Shown here in pieces: positions 49,216 to 57,394 of a stretch of 64,000 nt of DNA. Source of the stretch: Xylanibacter brevis ATCC 19188 (lineage in GTDB: Bacteria > Bacteroidota > Bacteroidia > Bacteroidales > Bacteroidaceae); NCBI RefSeq assembly GCF_000621725.1, contig NZ_JHXM01000012.1, positions 83,974 to 147,973 of the forward strand, read 5' to 3'. The notes under the pieces were generated by a model. That model was not told the DNA's origin, did no database searches, and saw only the letters and a list, made by a program, of their open reading frames with translations. A program made the position numbers and the translations under genes. Positions within the stretch are counted from its first letter, which is position 1. The number at the start of each line of letters is the position of its first letter.

Positions 49216-49351
49216 TGAATCTGTTTTAAGTTATTTGTTTTTATGGTACAAAGATACGACATAATATGCAAACGACCAAGGAAATAATACTTATTTTGAC
49301 GGCCAAGCACACTTTTTGCAAGCTTTTTGCACATCATTATAAAAAAAACAG

Positions 49352-49359
49352 TATCTTTG
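49352..49359 (+). promoter_or_regulatory. -7 box of the sppA operon
   Basis: TATCTTTG 31 nt before the ATG at 49390. TTTG at 49326-49329 is 22 nt upstream, slightly beyond the usual spacing. Confidence 0.6.
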
Positions 49360-49389
49360 CATACTGAATTATCAAAAAAAACGCTAATT

Positions 49390-51177
49390 ATGAAACAATT
49401 CTTTAGGTACATGCTCGCAACCATTTGCGGCATTATTGCGCTATTTATTGTTGGTGGCATCATCATGATGATATCTTTTGCATCAATGATTGCCAGCAGT
49501 TCTGCTCCAACAAAGGCTAAAGAAAACTCTGTTTTCGTATTGAAAATGGATGGAATGGTGAACGAAAGAACAGAAGGTGGTTCTCCCTTCGACGAACTAC
49601 TGGGACAGGTAGATATGACAAACATGGGACTGGACGACATCGTTGGTGCCATCAAGAAAGCTAAGAACAACGAGAATATCAAGGGTATATACCTGGAAGG
49701 TGGCACCACCGTATTCGATGCACCTGCCACCGCCCAGCAGGTACGCGACGCACTGGCCGACTTCAAGAAGAGCGGCAAGTGGATCATTGCCTTTGCCGAC
49801 AGATACACTCAGGGCTCTTACTACGTTTGCTCTGTAGCCGACAGCATCTTTATGGACTGTCAGGGCATGATCGATTTCAAGGGTATGGGCGGCAAGAACT
49901 ACTACATGACTGGCCTGTACGAGAAGATTGGCATCAACTATCAGGCCACGCGCGTGGGTAAATACAAAAGTGCCGTGGAGCGCGTCACCCGTAAGGACAT
50001 GAGCGACAACGACCGCGAACAGCGCACGGCCTACCTGCAGGGCATCTGGAAACTGTGGTTGAAGCAGATGGCCGAGAGCCGCGGCGTGACACCCGAGCAC
50101 CTGAACAAACTGGCCGACGACAGCATCATGGGCTTCGCCAGCGTTGCCGACTATAAGAGCACCAAACTGATTGACGATGCCATCTTCCCTGAAAAGATCA
50201 AGGAGATTGTGAAGGGCAAGTTGGGACTCGACGAGGATGACGACATCAACCAGCTGACCCTCGCAGACATGATCAACCTGAAGGAAGACACGAAGGAGGA
50301 AGGCGACAAGATTGCTGTCTATTATGCCTACGGCGAGATCATCGACGAGGAGGCCAGCGCCTTTGCCAGCGAGCATGCCATCGTGGGCAAGGAGACCGTT
50401 GAGGATCTGAACGCCCTGGCTGAGGACGACGACGTGAAAGCCGTCGTGCTGCGCGTCAACTCGCCTGGTGGCAGCGCCATTGCCTCGGAACATATCTGGC
50501 ACGCCATCAAACAACTGAAGGAGAAGAAGCCCGTAGTGGTTTCGATGGGTGGCTATGCGGCTTCGGGTGGCTATATGATCAGCGCACCTGCCAGCTATAT
50601 CTTTGCTGAGCCAACCACCGTGACTGGGTCTATCGGCATCTTCGGCCTGATACCCAACATGAGCGAACTGGCCTCTAACAAGCTGGGCATCACCTGGGAT
50701 GGCGTGAGCACCAATAAATACAGCGACTACGACACACGACTGGTATTCGAGAAGGACAATGCCGACGTGCTTCGCTTCATGCAGAGCTACGTGGATCGTG
50801 GCTACGACTCGTTCCTCACCATCGTGGCCGATGGCCGCGGCATGACCAAAGCGCAGGTCAACGAGATTGCTCAGGGCCGCGTATGGATAGCATCCGACGC
50901 TGTCAGCATCAAGCTGGTTGACAAGCTGGGCTCGCTGGACGATGCCGTCAAAAAGGCTGCCGAACTGGCTAAGTTGGACAAGTACTACACGGCGCCCTAC
51001 CCCGGCAAGACCGACTGGCTGGACGCCCTGCTGGAGAGTTCTGAGAAGAAAGGCAGCTACCTGGATGCCGAACTGCAGCAGACACTGGGCGAGCTCTACA
51101 CGCCCATCATGGAGATGCGACGCGACCAGCAGCGTAACCGTCTGCAGGCGCGACTGCCCTTCGCTACGGGTATCTAA
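49390..51177 (+). CDS. sppA: Signal peptide peptidase SppA (67K type)
   Basis: 595 residues from MKQFFRYMLATICGIIALFI; the longer start at 49327 would place the promoter inside the gene. A single N-terminal membrane anchor is followed by two ClpP-like halves. The catalytic lysine is probably Lys193 in GKYKSAVE, and the serine Ser392 in GGYAASGGYMIS. It degrades cleaved signal peptides at the inner membrane. First gene of the run sppA-lpxK-punA-thiL. Confidence 0.95.
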   Translation: MKQFFRYMLATICGIIALFIVGGIIMMISFASMIASSSAPTKAKENSVFVLKMDGMVNERTEGGSPFDELLGQVDMTNMGLDDIVGAIKKAKNNENIKGIYLEGGTTVFDAPATAQQVRDALADFKKSGKWIIAFADRYTQGSYYVCSVADSIFMDCQGMIDFKGMGGKNYYMTGLYEKIGINYQATRVGKYKSAVERVTRKDMSDNDREQRTAYLQGIWKLWLKQMAESRGVTPEHLNKLADDSIMGFASVADYKSTKLIDDAIFPEKIKEIVKGKLGLDEDDDINQLTLADMINLKEDTKEEGDKIAVYYAYGEIIDEEASAFASEHAIVGKETVEDLNALAEDDDVKAVVLRVNSPGGSAIASEHIWHAIKQLKEKKPVVVSMGGYAASGGYMISAPASYIFAEPTTVTGSIGIFGLIPNMSELASNKLGITWDGVSTNKYSDYDTRLVFEKDNADVLRFMQSYVDRGYDSFLTIVADGRGMTKAQVNEIAQGRVWIASDAVSIKLVDKLGSLDDAVKKAAELAKLDKYYTAPYPGKTDWLDALLESSEKKGSYLDAELQQTLGELYTPIMEMRRDQQRNRLQARLPFATGI

Positions 51178-51193
51178 ACTGAATAAGAACGGA

Positions 51194-51237
51194 GAAGTGG
51201 CACTTTAATAGCGGAAGAGTGGCACTTTTCCTTATGA
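51194..51237. repeat. Array C: two AGTGGCACTTT units at 22-nt pitch
   Basis: AGTGGCACTTT starts at 51196 and again at 51218, exactly 22 nt apart, in the 56-nt space between sppA and lpxK. The second unit reaches a possible lpxK start codon (51234). It shares both core and pitch with arrays A, B and D. Confidence 0.75.
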
Positions 51238-51248
51238 AAACCATAGGA

Positions 51249-52436
51249 ATGGAAGGCGACTTCATCAAAATCAACAAATGGCTACTGCCACTGGGCTGGC
51301 TCTACGGCTGTGTGGTGCAGGTACGAAACTGTCTCTTCGAGATGGGCGTACTGAAAAGCGAGAGCTTCACCACGCCCGTCATCTCGGTGGGCAACATCAC
51401 CGTGGGCGGCACTGGCAAGACACCTCATATCGAATATCTGATAAGACTGTTGGAGAAAAGTGCGAAGGTGGCAGTGCTGAGCCGCGGCTACAAGCGGAAG
51501 TCGAAAGGATTCCACGTGGCCAACGAGCATTCTACAGCCGAAGACATTGGAGACGAGCCCTACCAGATGAAGCAGAAATTCCCCGAGGTGACCATCGCCG
51601 TAGAGAAGAAACGCGCCAAGGGCATCAAGTTGCTGCTGCAGCACGACCCTCAGCCCGACGTCATTCTGCTGGACGACGCCTTTCAGCATCGCTACGTGAA
51701 GCCTGGCATCAACATTCTGCTGGTGGACTACCACCGACTGATCATCTACGACAAGATGCTGCCGGCTGGTCGCATGCGTGAACCGCTCTCGGGCAAGAAC
51801 CGCGCCGACATCATCATCGTCACGAAATGTCCGAAGAACCTGACGCCGATGGACTACCGCGTCGTCACCAAGGCCATGGACCTATTCCCCTATCAGGAGC
51901 TATACTTCAGCACCCTGTCCTACGGCAAACTGATGCCTCTGTTCCCAGAAGCTGCACAGACGCAACTGGCAGAGAAGGCCAGCGACCTGACAGGGCTGAA
52001 AGCGCAAAACTGCCTACTGCTGACAGGCATTGCCTCGCCCCGACAGATGATCGAAGACCTGAAGCCCCACGTAGCCTCGCTACACCCGCTGACGTTCCCA
52101 GATCATCACAGTTTCACCCCACAAGACATTGAACGCATCAACACAGAATTCAATCAGCTAGCAGAGCCGAAATGCATAGTCACCACCGAGAAGGATGCTG
52201 CACGCATTAAACACATCGACGGCCTGAGCGAAGCAGTGAGAACACATCTTTTCGTACTGCCGCTGGAGATTGAATTCATGCTTGAGCAAACCGATAAGTT
52301 TAACCAAAAAATTATTAACTATGTACGAAAGAATTCAAGAAACAGCATCCTGGTTAAAAGAAAGGATGACAACAAGCCCCAAGACAGCCATCATTCTGGG
52401 GACCGGCCTCGGACAATTAGCTTCAGAAATAACTGA
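51249..52436 (+). CDS. lpxK: Tetraacyldisaccharide 4'-kinase
   Basis: 395 residues from MEGDFIKINKWLLPLGWLYG at 51249; MKTIG at 51234 is an alternative. Walker A VGGTGKTPHIEYLIRL follows TPVISVGNITVGG, the LpxK hallmark. It phosphorylates the 4' position of lipid A disaccharide at the inner membrane. The reading frame continues 116 nt into punA; the widely conserved ending NYVRKNSRN is within that overlap, so at least part of it is real. Confidence 0.93.
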   Translation: MEGDFIKINKWLLPLGWLYGCVVQVRNCLFEMGVLKSESFTTPVISVGNITVGGTGKTPHIEYLIRLLEKSAKVAVLSRGYKRKSKGFHVANEHSTAEDIGDEPYQMKQKFPEVTIAVEKKRAKGIKLLLQHDPQPDVILLDDAFQHRYVKPGINILLVDYHRLIIYDKMLPAGRMREPLSGKNRADIIIVTKCPKNLTPMDYRVVTKAMDLFPYQELYFSTLSYGKLMPLFPEAAQTQLAEKASDLTGLKAQNCLLLTGIASPRQMIEDLKPHVASLHPLTFPDHHSFTPQDIERINTEFNQLAEPKCIVTTEKDAARIKHIDGLSEAVRTHLFVLPLEIEFMLEQTDKFNQKIINYVRKNSRNSILVKRKDDNKPQDSHHSGDRPRTISFRNN

Positions 52437-53196
52437 CTCTTACGAATTTCCCTATAGCTCCATCCCCAACTTCCCCGTATCTACCGTAGAGGGACACTCT
52501 GGAAAGCTGATCTTCGGCAAACTGGGTGGCGTGGATATCATGGCCATGCAGGGACGTTTCCACTACTATGAGGGATACACGATGAAGGAGGTGACCTTCC
52601 CCGTTCGCGTGATGTATGAGCTGGGCATCAAGACGCTCTTTGTCAGCAACGCTGCCGGCGGCATGAACCCTGGATTCAAAATTGGCGACCTGATGGTGAT
52701 CACCGACCACATCAACTTCTTCCCAGAGCACCCGCTGCGCGGAAAGAACTTCCCCACAGGTCCGCGTTTCCCGGATATGCACGAGACCTACGACCCCTCA
52801 CTGATCAAACTGGCCAGCCAGATTGCACGCGAGAAAAAGATTCGCCTGCAGTATGGTGTCTATATGGGTGTGCAGGGTCCTACGTTCGAGACGCCTGCTG
52901 AATATAAGATGTACCGCATCCTGGGCGGCGACACCGTGGGCATGTCAACAGTGCCCGAGGTCATCGTGGCACACCACTGTGGCATCCGCACCTTCGGCAT
53001 CAGCGTGGTCACCGACCTGGGAGGCTTCGACATCCCCGTAGAGGTGAGCCACGAAGAGGTGCAGGAGGCTGCCGACAAGGCTCAGCCTTTCATGACCGAG
53101 ATTATGCGTGAGATGATTGTGCGCTCGGAGAAGCTGGAGCACAGCAAGACAGAGGGCTTCAACACCGATCACCCCACTGAGAAATGGAAGAAATAA
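52321..53196 (+). CDS. punA: Purine nucleoside phosphorylase
   Basis: 291 residues from MYERIQETASWLKERM (52321). TAIILGTGLGQLA carries the phosphate-binding loop, VEGHSGKLIFGKLGG and MQGRFHYYEGYTM the family strand and active-site loop, and TETPA-like GPTFETPAEYKMYRILGGDT plus MSTVPEVIVA the trimeric PNP signature. It splits inosine or guanosine with phosphate for purine salvage. It starts within the lpxK coding region and precedes thiL by 17 nt. Confidence 0.93.
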   Translation: MYERIQETASWLKERMTTSPKTAIILGTGLGQLASEITDSYEFPYSSIPNFPVSTVEGHSGKLIFGKLGGVDIMAMQGRFHYYEGYTMKEVTFPVRVMYELGIKTLFVSNAAGGMNPGFKIGDLMVITDHINFFPEHPLRGKNFPTGPRFPDMHETYDPSLIKLASQIAREKKIRLQYGVYMGVQGPTFETPAEYKMYRILGGDTVGMSTVPEVIVAHHCGIRTFGISVVTDLGGFDIPVEVSHEEVQEAADKAQPFMTEIMREMIVRSEKLEHSKTEGFNTDHPTEKWKK

Positions 53197-53213
53197 TCCA
53201 CAAACCATCATAT

Positions 53214-54275
53214 ATGGAAATAGCAAAATTAGGAGAATTTGGTCTGATAGACCGACTGACAAAAGATTTAGAGAACAAGAACGAATCAACAAAGTACGGC
53301 GTGGGCGACGACTGCGCCGTGCTTCACTACCCCGATAGCGAGGTATTGATAACCACCGACCTACTGATGGAAGGTGTGCACTTTGACCTGACCTACATCG
53401 ACCTGAAGCACTTGGGCTACAAGTCGGCCATGGTGAACATCAGCGATGTGTTTGCCATGAACGGCACCCCCAGACAGATCACCGTATCGCTGGCGCTGAG
53501 CAAGCGCTTCAGCGTGGAGGACATGGAGGAGTTTTATGCCGGCCTCAGACTGGCCTGCGAGAAATGGAATGTTGACATCGTAGGCGGCGACACCACTTCG
53601 TCGTACACCGGACTGGCCATCAGCATCACCTGTGTTGGCGAGGCACGCAAGGAGGACATCGTGTATCGCAACGGCGCCAAGAACACCGACCTGGTCTGCG
53701 TGAGTGGCGACCTGGGTGCTGCCTACATGGGACTGCAACTGCTGGAGCGCGAGAAGAGCGTGTACTATCAGCAGGTGGAGGAAGCTAAGAAGAAGGGCGA
53801 CAAGCGCGCACTGGAAGAGCTGGCCCACTTCTCGCCCGACTTTGCAGGTAAGGAATACTTGCTGCAGCGACAGCTTCAGACCGAAGCCCGCGGCGACATT
53901 ATCCGCAAACTGCGCGAGGCTGGCATCCGTCCCACGGCGATGATGGACATCAGCGACGGTCTGTCATCTGAACTGATGCACATCTGCAAGCAGAGCGGCG
54001 TGGGCTGTCGCATCTTCGAGAAGGAGCTGCCCATCGACTACCAGACAGCTGTTATGGCTGAGGAGATGAATATGAACGTCACCACCTGCGCGCTGAATGG
54101 CGGTGAGGACTACGAACTGTTGTTCACCGTCCCCATCGGAGACTTGGAGAAGATCAAGGAGATGGAAGATGTGCGTCTCATCGGTCACATCACCGAAGAG
54201 AAGTATGGACACGTGCTCGTGACACGCGACAACCAGGAATTCGAGTTGAAAGCACAAGGTTGGAATCCACTATAG
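53214..54275 (+). CDS. thiL: Thiamine-monophosphate kinase
   Basis: 353 residues from MEIAKLGEFGLIDRLTK; an upstream in-frame ATG at 53184 overlaps punA. GVGDDCAVL, ITTDLLMEGVHFDL and DVFAMNGTPRQITVSLAL are the ATP- and magnesium-binding segments of the PurM/ThiL fold; GGDTTSS and MDISDGLSSEL follow. It makes thiamine pyrophosphate from TMP. Last gene of the run, followed by a terminator. Confidence 0.95.
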   Translation: MEIAKLGEFGLIDRLTKDLENKNESTKYGVGDDCAVLHYPDSEVLITTDLLMEGVHFDLTYIDLKHLGYKSAMVNISDVFAMNGTPRQITVSLALSKRFSVEDMEEFYAGLRLACEKWNVDIVGGDTTSSYTGLAISITCVGEARKEDIVYRNGAKNTDLVCVSGDLGAAYMGLQLLEREKSVYYQQVEEAKKKGDKRALEELAHFSPDFAGKEYLLQRQLQTEARGDIIRKLREAGIRPTAMMDISDGLSSELMHICKQSGVGCRIFEKELPIDYQTAVMAEEMNMNVTTCALNGGEDYELLFTVPIGDLEKIKEMEDVRLIGHITEEKYGHVLVTRDNQEFELKAQGWNPL

Positions 54276-54318
54276 TCTGACAGCAGACCATAGACTCTCA
54301 TACGATGCCTAATCGGCA

Positions 54319-54432
54319 TCATGTATAAACTGGCGGGGCGTTTGTCCCGTCAGTTTTTTTTAATACCCTACGAAACATAGAGATAGAGGCAAAGCCACTC
54401 TTCTCTGCCACATACTCTAAAGTAAGAGTGCC
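54319..54432 (-). pseudogene. C-terminal HTH remnant of an AraC-type or hybrid two-component regulator
   Basis: Minus-strand codons from about 54420 read LEYVAEKSGFASISMFRRVL, then KKTDGTNAPPVYT and TGA at 54319. This is the second helix-turn-helix of the AraC/XylS family, as found at the end of HTCS regulators. Everything upstream is missing and replaced by repeat array D. The frame remains open over 33 codons, so decay is recent or constrained. The sequence doubles as the thiL terminator. Confidence 0.7.
54329..54361 (+). terminator. Terminator after thiL
   Basis: ACTGGCGGG / CCCGTCAGT stem with TTTTTTTT following. It lies inside the AraC-type remnant. Confidence 0.8.
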
Positions 54433-54710
54433 ACTATCATGAAGCAATAGTACCACTATCATAAAGCAAAAGTGCCACTATCATGATGCAAAAGTGCCAC
54501 TATCATGATGCAAGAGTGGCACTTTTGGTCCCGATCTAGGGGCTGTATTACATCATTCCAGGGGCTAGATGGATGCAATACAGGGGCTAGAATGACGTGA
54601 TCCAGGGGCTGGATTCATGCGTTCTAGGGGCTGGCTGCAAATCAATAGTGGCAGTATGGCATGCGGAAACAGAAAAAATGGCGGCACAATAGTGGCACTA
54701 TAAGCTACAG
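54424..54710. repeat. Array D: thirteen units at strict 22-nt pitch with changing dyad cores
   Basis: Units 1-5 have AGTGCCACTAT or AGTGGCACT cores. Units 6-10 have CCAGGGGCTAG-type cores; the unit at 54600 is a perfect dyad, ATCCAG-GGG-CTGGAT. Unit 11 is ATAGTGGCAGTAT, unit 12 is degenerate and unit 13 is ATAGTGGCACTAT. Every core begins 22 nt after the last and 7-nt spacers separate the 15-nt cores. It fills the space between the regulator remnant and the tRNA-Phe promoter region. Confidence 0.9.
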
Positions 54711-54831
54711 AAACAAGCCAAACTGCCAAGCAGCAGAATAGGCATAAAAAGGGCGTTTTTGCCCATTAAAAGGACAGTTTTAGCAAAAATGTGTTAAAAA
54801 CTGGCTTATTTTAAAAAATTTCCGGCAAATG

Positions 54832-54863
54832 TTTGGTGGGGCGAGTTTTTTGTTGTACCTTTG
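54832..54863 (+). promoter_or_regulatory. Promoter of tRNA-Phe
   Basis: TTTG (54832-54835), 20 nt, TACCTTTG (54856-54863), with the tRNA 39 nt further on. Confidence 0.78.
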
Positions 54864-54902
54864 CACCCGCAAACGAAAGGATGCAGTGATCTAAAGAACA
54901 AT

Positions 54903-54975
54903 GGTGCCTTAGCTCAGTTGGTAGAGCATCGGACTGAAAATCCGTGTGTCCCCGGTTCGATTCCTGGAGGTACCA
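54903..54975 (+). tRNA. tRNA-Phe (anticodon GAA)
   Basis: 73 nt: acceptor GGTGCCT/AGGTACC, D-arm AGCTCAGTTGGTAGAGC, anticodon loop CTGAAAA (GAA), T-arm CCGGTTCGATTCCTGG, discriminator A. CCA is not encoded. Confidence 0.96.
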
Positions 54976-54990
54976 CTCCTCCTTTCATTT

Positions 54991-55029
54991 AAATCCCGCG
55001 ATAGTCTCAGGACTTTAGCGGGATTTTTT
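54991..55029 (+). terminator. Terminator after tRNA-Phe
   Basis: AAATCCCGC pairs with GCGGGATTT, followed by TTTTG, 15 nt after the tRNA. Confidence 0.8.
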
Positions 55030-55059
55030 GTTGTGTAAAGGGCCTAGACTTTCCAAGCC

Positions 55060-55686
55060 TCAGACCCCCTCCATCGGAAACAGACCGTAGAGCTTGGCAT
55101 CTATCATGTCTGTCACCTGCTTGAAATCTTCGGCGCGATCACCAAACTTGCAGTGATCGCCATCAATCACAATGAGTTGTCCCTGATAGGTAGCTATCCA
55201 GTCCTCATAGCGTCGGCTCAGGCCTTCCAGATAGTCGAGGCGCATGGTCTGCTCGTATTCACGTCCGCGCTTCTGTATCTGAGCTACCAGCGTGGGGATG
55301 CTGGAACGAATGTAGATCATGAGGTCGGGCAACTTGACCAGCGACATCATCAGGTCGAAGAGGTCTTTATAGTTGGCAAAGTCGCGATCGCTCATCATGC
55401 CCTGTCCATGCAGATTGGGGGCAAAGATGCAGGCATCCTCAAAGATGGTGCGGTCCTGTATGATGGTGTCTTTCGACTGCGAGATCTCTACCACTTCCTT
55501 GAAACGCTTGTTCAGGAAATAGATCTGCAGATTGAAAGACCAGCGCTTCATGTCGGCATAGAAGTCTTCCAGATACGGATTGTTATCTACGGGTTCAAAT
55601 CTGGGGATCCATCCATAACGATGGGCCAGCATCTTGGTGAGTGTGGTCTTGCCACTACCGATATTTCCTGCTACTGCTATATGCAT
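55060..55686 (-). CDS. Deoxynucleoside kinase, copy 1
   Basis: 208 residues from MHIAVAGNIGSGKTTLTKML (55686); the longer frame upstream is unrelated sequence. P-loop GNIGSGKTT, FEPVDNNPYLEDFYADMKRW and the DR motif TIIQDRTIFED define the dCK/dGK-type family that phosphorylates deoxynucleosides for salvage. It is a tandem paralogue of the gene 40 nt upstream (55727) and is probably in the same transcript. Together they may form a heterodimer, as dAK/dGK do in lactobacilli; this is inferred. Confidence 0.9.
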   Translation of the reverse strand: MHIAVAGNIGSGKTTLTKMLAHRYGWIPRFEPVDNNPYLEDFYADMKRWSFNLQIYFLNKRFKEVVEISQSKDTIIQDRTIFEDACIFAPNLHGQGMMSDRDFANYKDLFDLMMSLVKLPDLMIYIRSSIPTLVAQIQKRGREYEQTMRLDYLEGLSRRYEDWIATYQGQLIVIDGDHCKFGDRAEDFKQVTDMIDAKLYGLFPMEGV

Positions 55687-55726
55687 ATTCTTTAAGGGGA
55701 GTTTTAGGGGAATACTTGATTTGCTA

Positions 55727-56359
55727 TTACAACGCCTGTTGGGGCGGGAAGAGTCCGAAGAGGGTGCTGTCGATACGATCGATGATTTTAGCAAAATCCT
55801 TGGGATTGTTCTGATAGTCCAAATCATCTTTCTCGACAATCATCACGCGGCCTTTATACATCTTGTTGATGAACTCGTCGTAGCGCTGGTTCAGATTCTC
55901 GAGATAATCCAACTTCATGGTCTGCTCATAGTCGCGTCCACGCTTCTGGATGTTGCCCACCAGATGAGGCACAGAGGCACGAAGATAGATCATCAAGTCG
56001 GGATAGCGCACCACGCTCATCATCTGTTCAAACAGCTCCATATAGGTCTCGTAGTCGCGGTCAGAGAGGTTGCCCATGGCTTTATTGTTCTGCATGAACA
56101 CATAGACGCCCTCAAAGATGGAACGGTCCTGGATGATGGTATGGTCGGCTTTCGAGATATCTATCAAATCGCGGAAGCGCTCTTTCAGGAAGAACACCTC
56201 CATATTGAAAGACCAGCGATGGATGTCGCTGTAGTAGTCTTCCAGATAAGGATTGTGATCAACAGCCTCAAAACGCGCCTCCCATCCATAATGATGAGCC
56301 AGCATGCGCGTGAGGGTCGATTTTCCACTACCTATATTACCTGCTACTGCAATATGCAT
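55727..56359 (-). CDS. Deoxynucleoside kinase, copy 2
   Basis: 210 residues from MHIAVAGNIGSGKSTLTRML (56359). The same motifs as its neighbour: FEAVDHNPYLEDYYSDIHRW and TIIQDRSIFEGVYVF. The start is set by a promoter at 56381-56412, which rules out the longer start at 56461. Both copies keep the complete P-loop and DR motif, so both are probably active with different base preference. Confidence 0.9.
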   Translation of the reverse strand: MHIAVAGNIGSGKSTLTRMLAHHYGWEARFEAVDHNPYLEDYYSDIHRWSFNMEVFFLKERFRDLIDISKADHTIIQDRSIFEGVYVFMQNNKAMGNLSDRDYETYMELFEQMMSVVRYPDLMIYLRASVPHLVGNIQKRGRDYEQTMKLDYLENLNQRYDEFINKMYKGRVMIVEKDDLDYQNNPKDFAKIIDRIDSTLFGLFPPQQAL

Positions 56360-56380
56360 TGTTTTAGTTTTATGACTTGG

Positions 56381-56412
56381 CAAAGTTACGAAGTTTTTTT
56401 CTAACATCCAAA
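56381..56412 (-). promoter_or_regulatory. Promoter of the deoxynucleoside kinase pair
   Basis: Minus-strand TAACTTTG (56388-56381) with TTTG (56412-56409) 20 nt upstream. Confidence 0.78.
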
Positions 56413-56503
56413 TGTGACATGAAGAATTAGGTACATCATGCGCATACACGTACGCGAACATTATATTATTTGTTAAAGTGATTGTTATATGAAAGAAATT
56501 AGC

Positions 56504-56511
56504 TACCTTTG
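56504..56511 (+). promoter_or_regulatory. -7 box of the pantothenate kinase gene
   Basis: TACCTTTG 18 nt before the ATG at 56530; ATTG (56481-56484) sits at 19-nt spacing as a weak -33. Confidence 0.6.
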
Positions 56512-56529
56512 CACCAAAATCTCTAGATT

Positions 56530-57360
56530 ATGGGTATTATTTTAGGTATTGACGTGGGCATCAGCACCACAAAGATCGTTGGACTGCGCGATGGCAAGCC
56601 ATCGGCACCAATACGTATTACGGCGGCAGATCCCATCACCTCACTCTATGGCGCATTTGGAAAATATCTGCACGACAACAGTCTGGAACTGGAAGAGATA
56701 GACCATGTCATGCTGACTGGCGTGGGCGCTGCCTACGTCAAGAATGATGTCTATGGCGTGAAGACAAGTCGCTGCGATGAGTTCATCGCCGACGCACTGG
56801 GCGCTCGCTTTGAGTCGCACATCGATCACGCCATCGTGGTGTCGATGGGCACGGGTACGTCGTTTGTGATGTGCCATGGCGACAAGATAGACCACATCGG
56901 TGGCATCGGCATTGGCGGTGGCACGCTGCAAGGCTTGTCGCGCATCATGCTGAACACCAGCGACATCAAACAGGTGTCGGAACTGGCCATGCAGGGCAAT
57001 ATCAAGCATATCAACCTGCTCATCGGCGACATCTCGGCACAACCACTGCCTGGTCTGCCCATGGAGGCCACGGCTTCGCTCTTTGCACATGCCAAGAACG
57101 ATGCCTCGCGCGAGGACATCGCCTGCGGCATCATCACAATGGTGCTGCAGTCTATCGGTTCGGCAGCCGTACTGGCAGCCCAGGGCACCGACTGCCGCGA
57201 CATGGTGCTCATCGGTCATCTGTCGCTGTTGCCTCAGTGCAAGGACATCTTCCCTGCACTGGAGAAGCTGTATAACGTGCGCTTCCACATACCGAAATAC
57301 TCGCAGTTCTGCACCGCCATCGGCGCTGCACTGGCCCACGGCAAACTGCAAATCAAATAA
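56530..57360 (+). CDS. coaW: Type II pantothenate kinase
   Basis: 276 residues, cytosolic. The acetate/sugar-kinase-fold ATP loop IILGIDVGISTTKIVG opens the protein; VVSMGTGTSFVMC and HIGGIGIGGGTLQGLSRIML are the type II (staphylococcal/eukaryotic-like) pantothenate kinase motifs. It phosphorylates pantothenate, the first step to coenzyme A, and the type is usually not inhibited by CoA. The metalloprotease gene follows 34 nt later and may be co-transcribed. Confidence 0.92.
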   Translation: MGIILGIDVGISTTKIVGLRDGKPSAPIRITAADPITSLYGAFGKYLHDNSLELEEIDHVMLTGVGAAYVKNDVYGVKTSRCDEFIADALGARFESHIDHAIVVSMGTGTSFVMCHGDKIDHIGGIGIGGGTLQGLSRIMLNTSDIKQVSELAMQGNIKHINLLIGDISAQPLPGLPMEATASLFAHAKNDASREDIACGIITMVLQSIGSAAVLAAQGTDCRDMVLIGHLSLLPQCKDIFPALEKLYNVRFHIPKYSQFCTAIGAALAHGKLQIK

Positions 57361-57394
57361 GAACGGAAATAAGGGAATATATTACTTTAAAACT

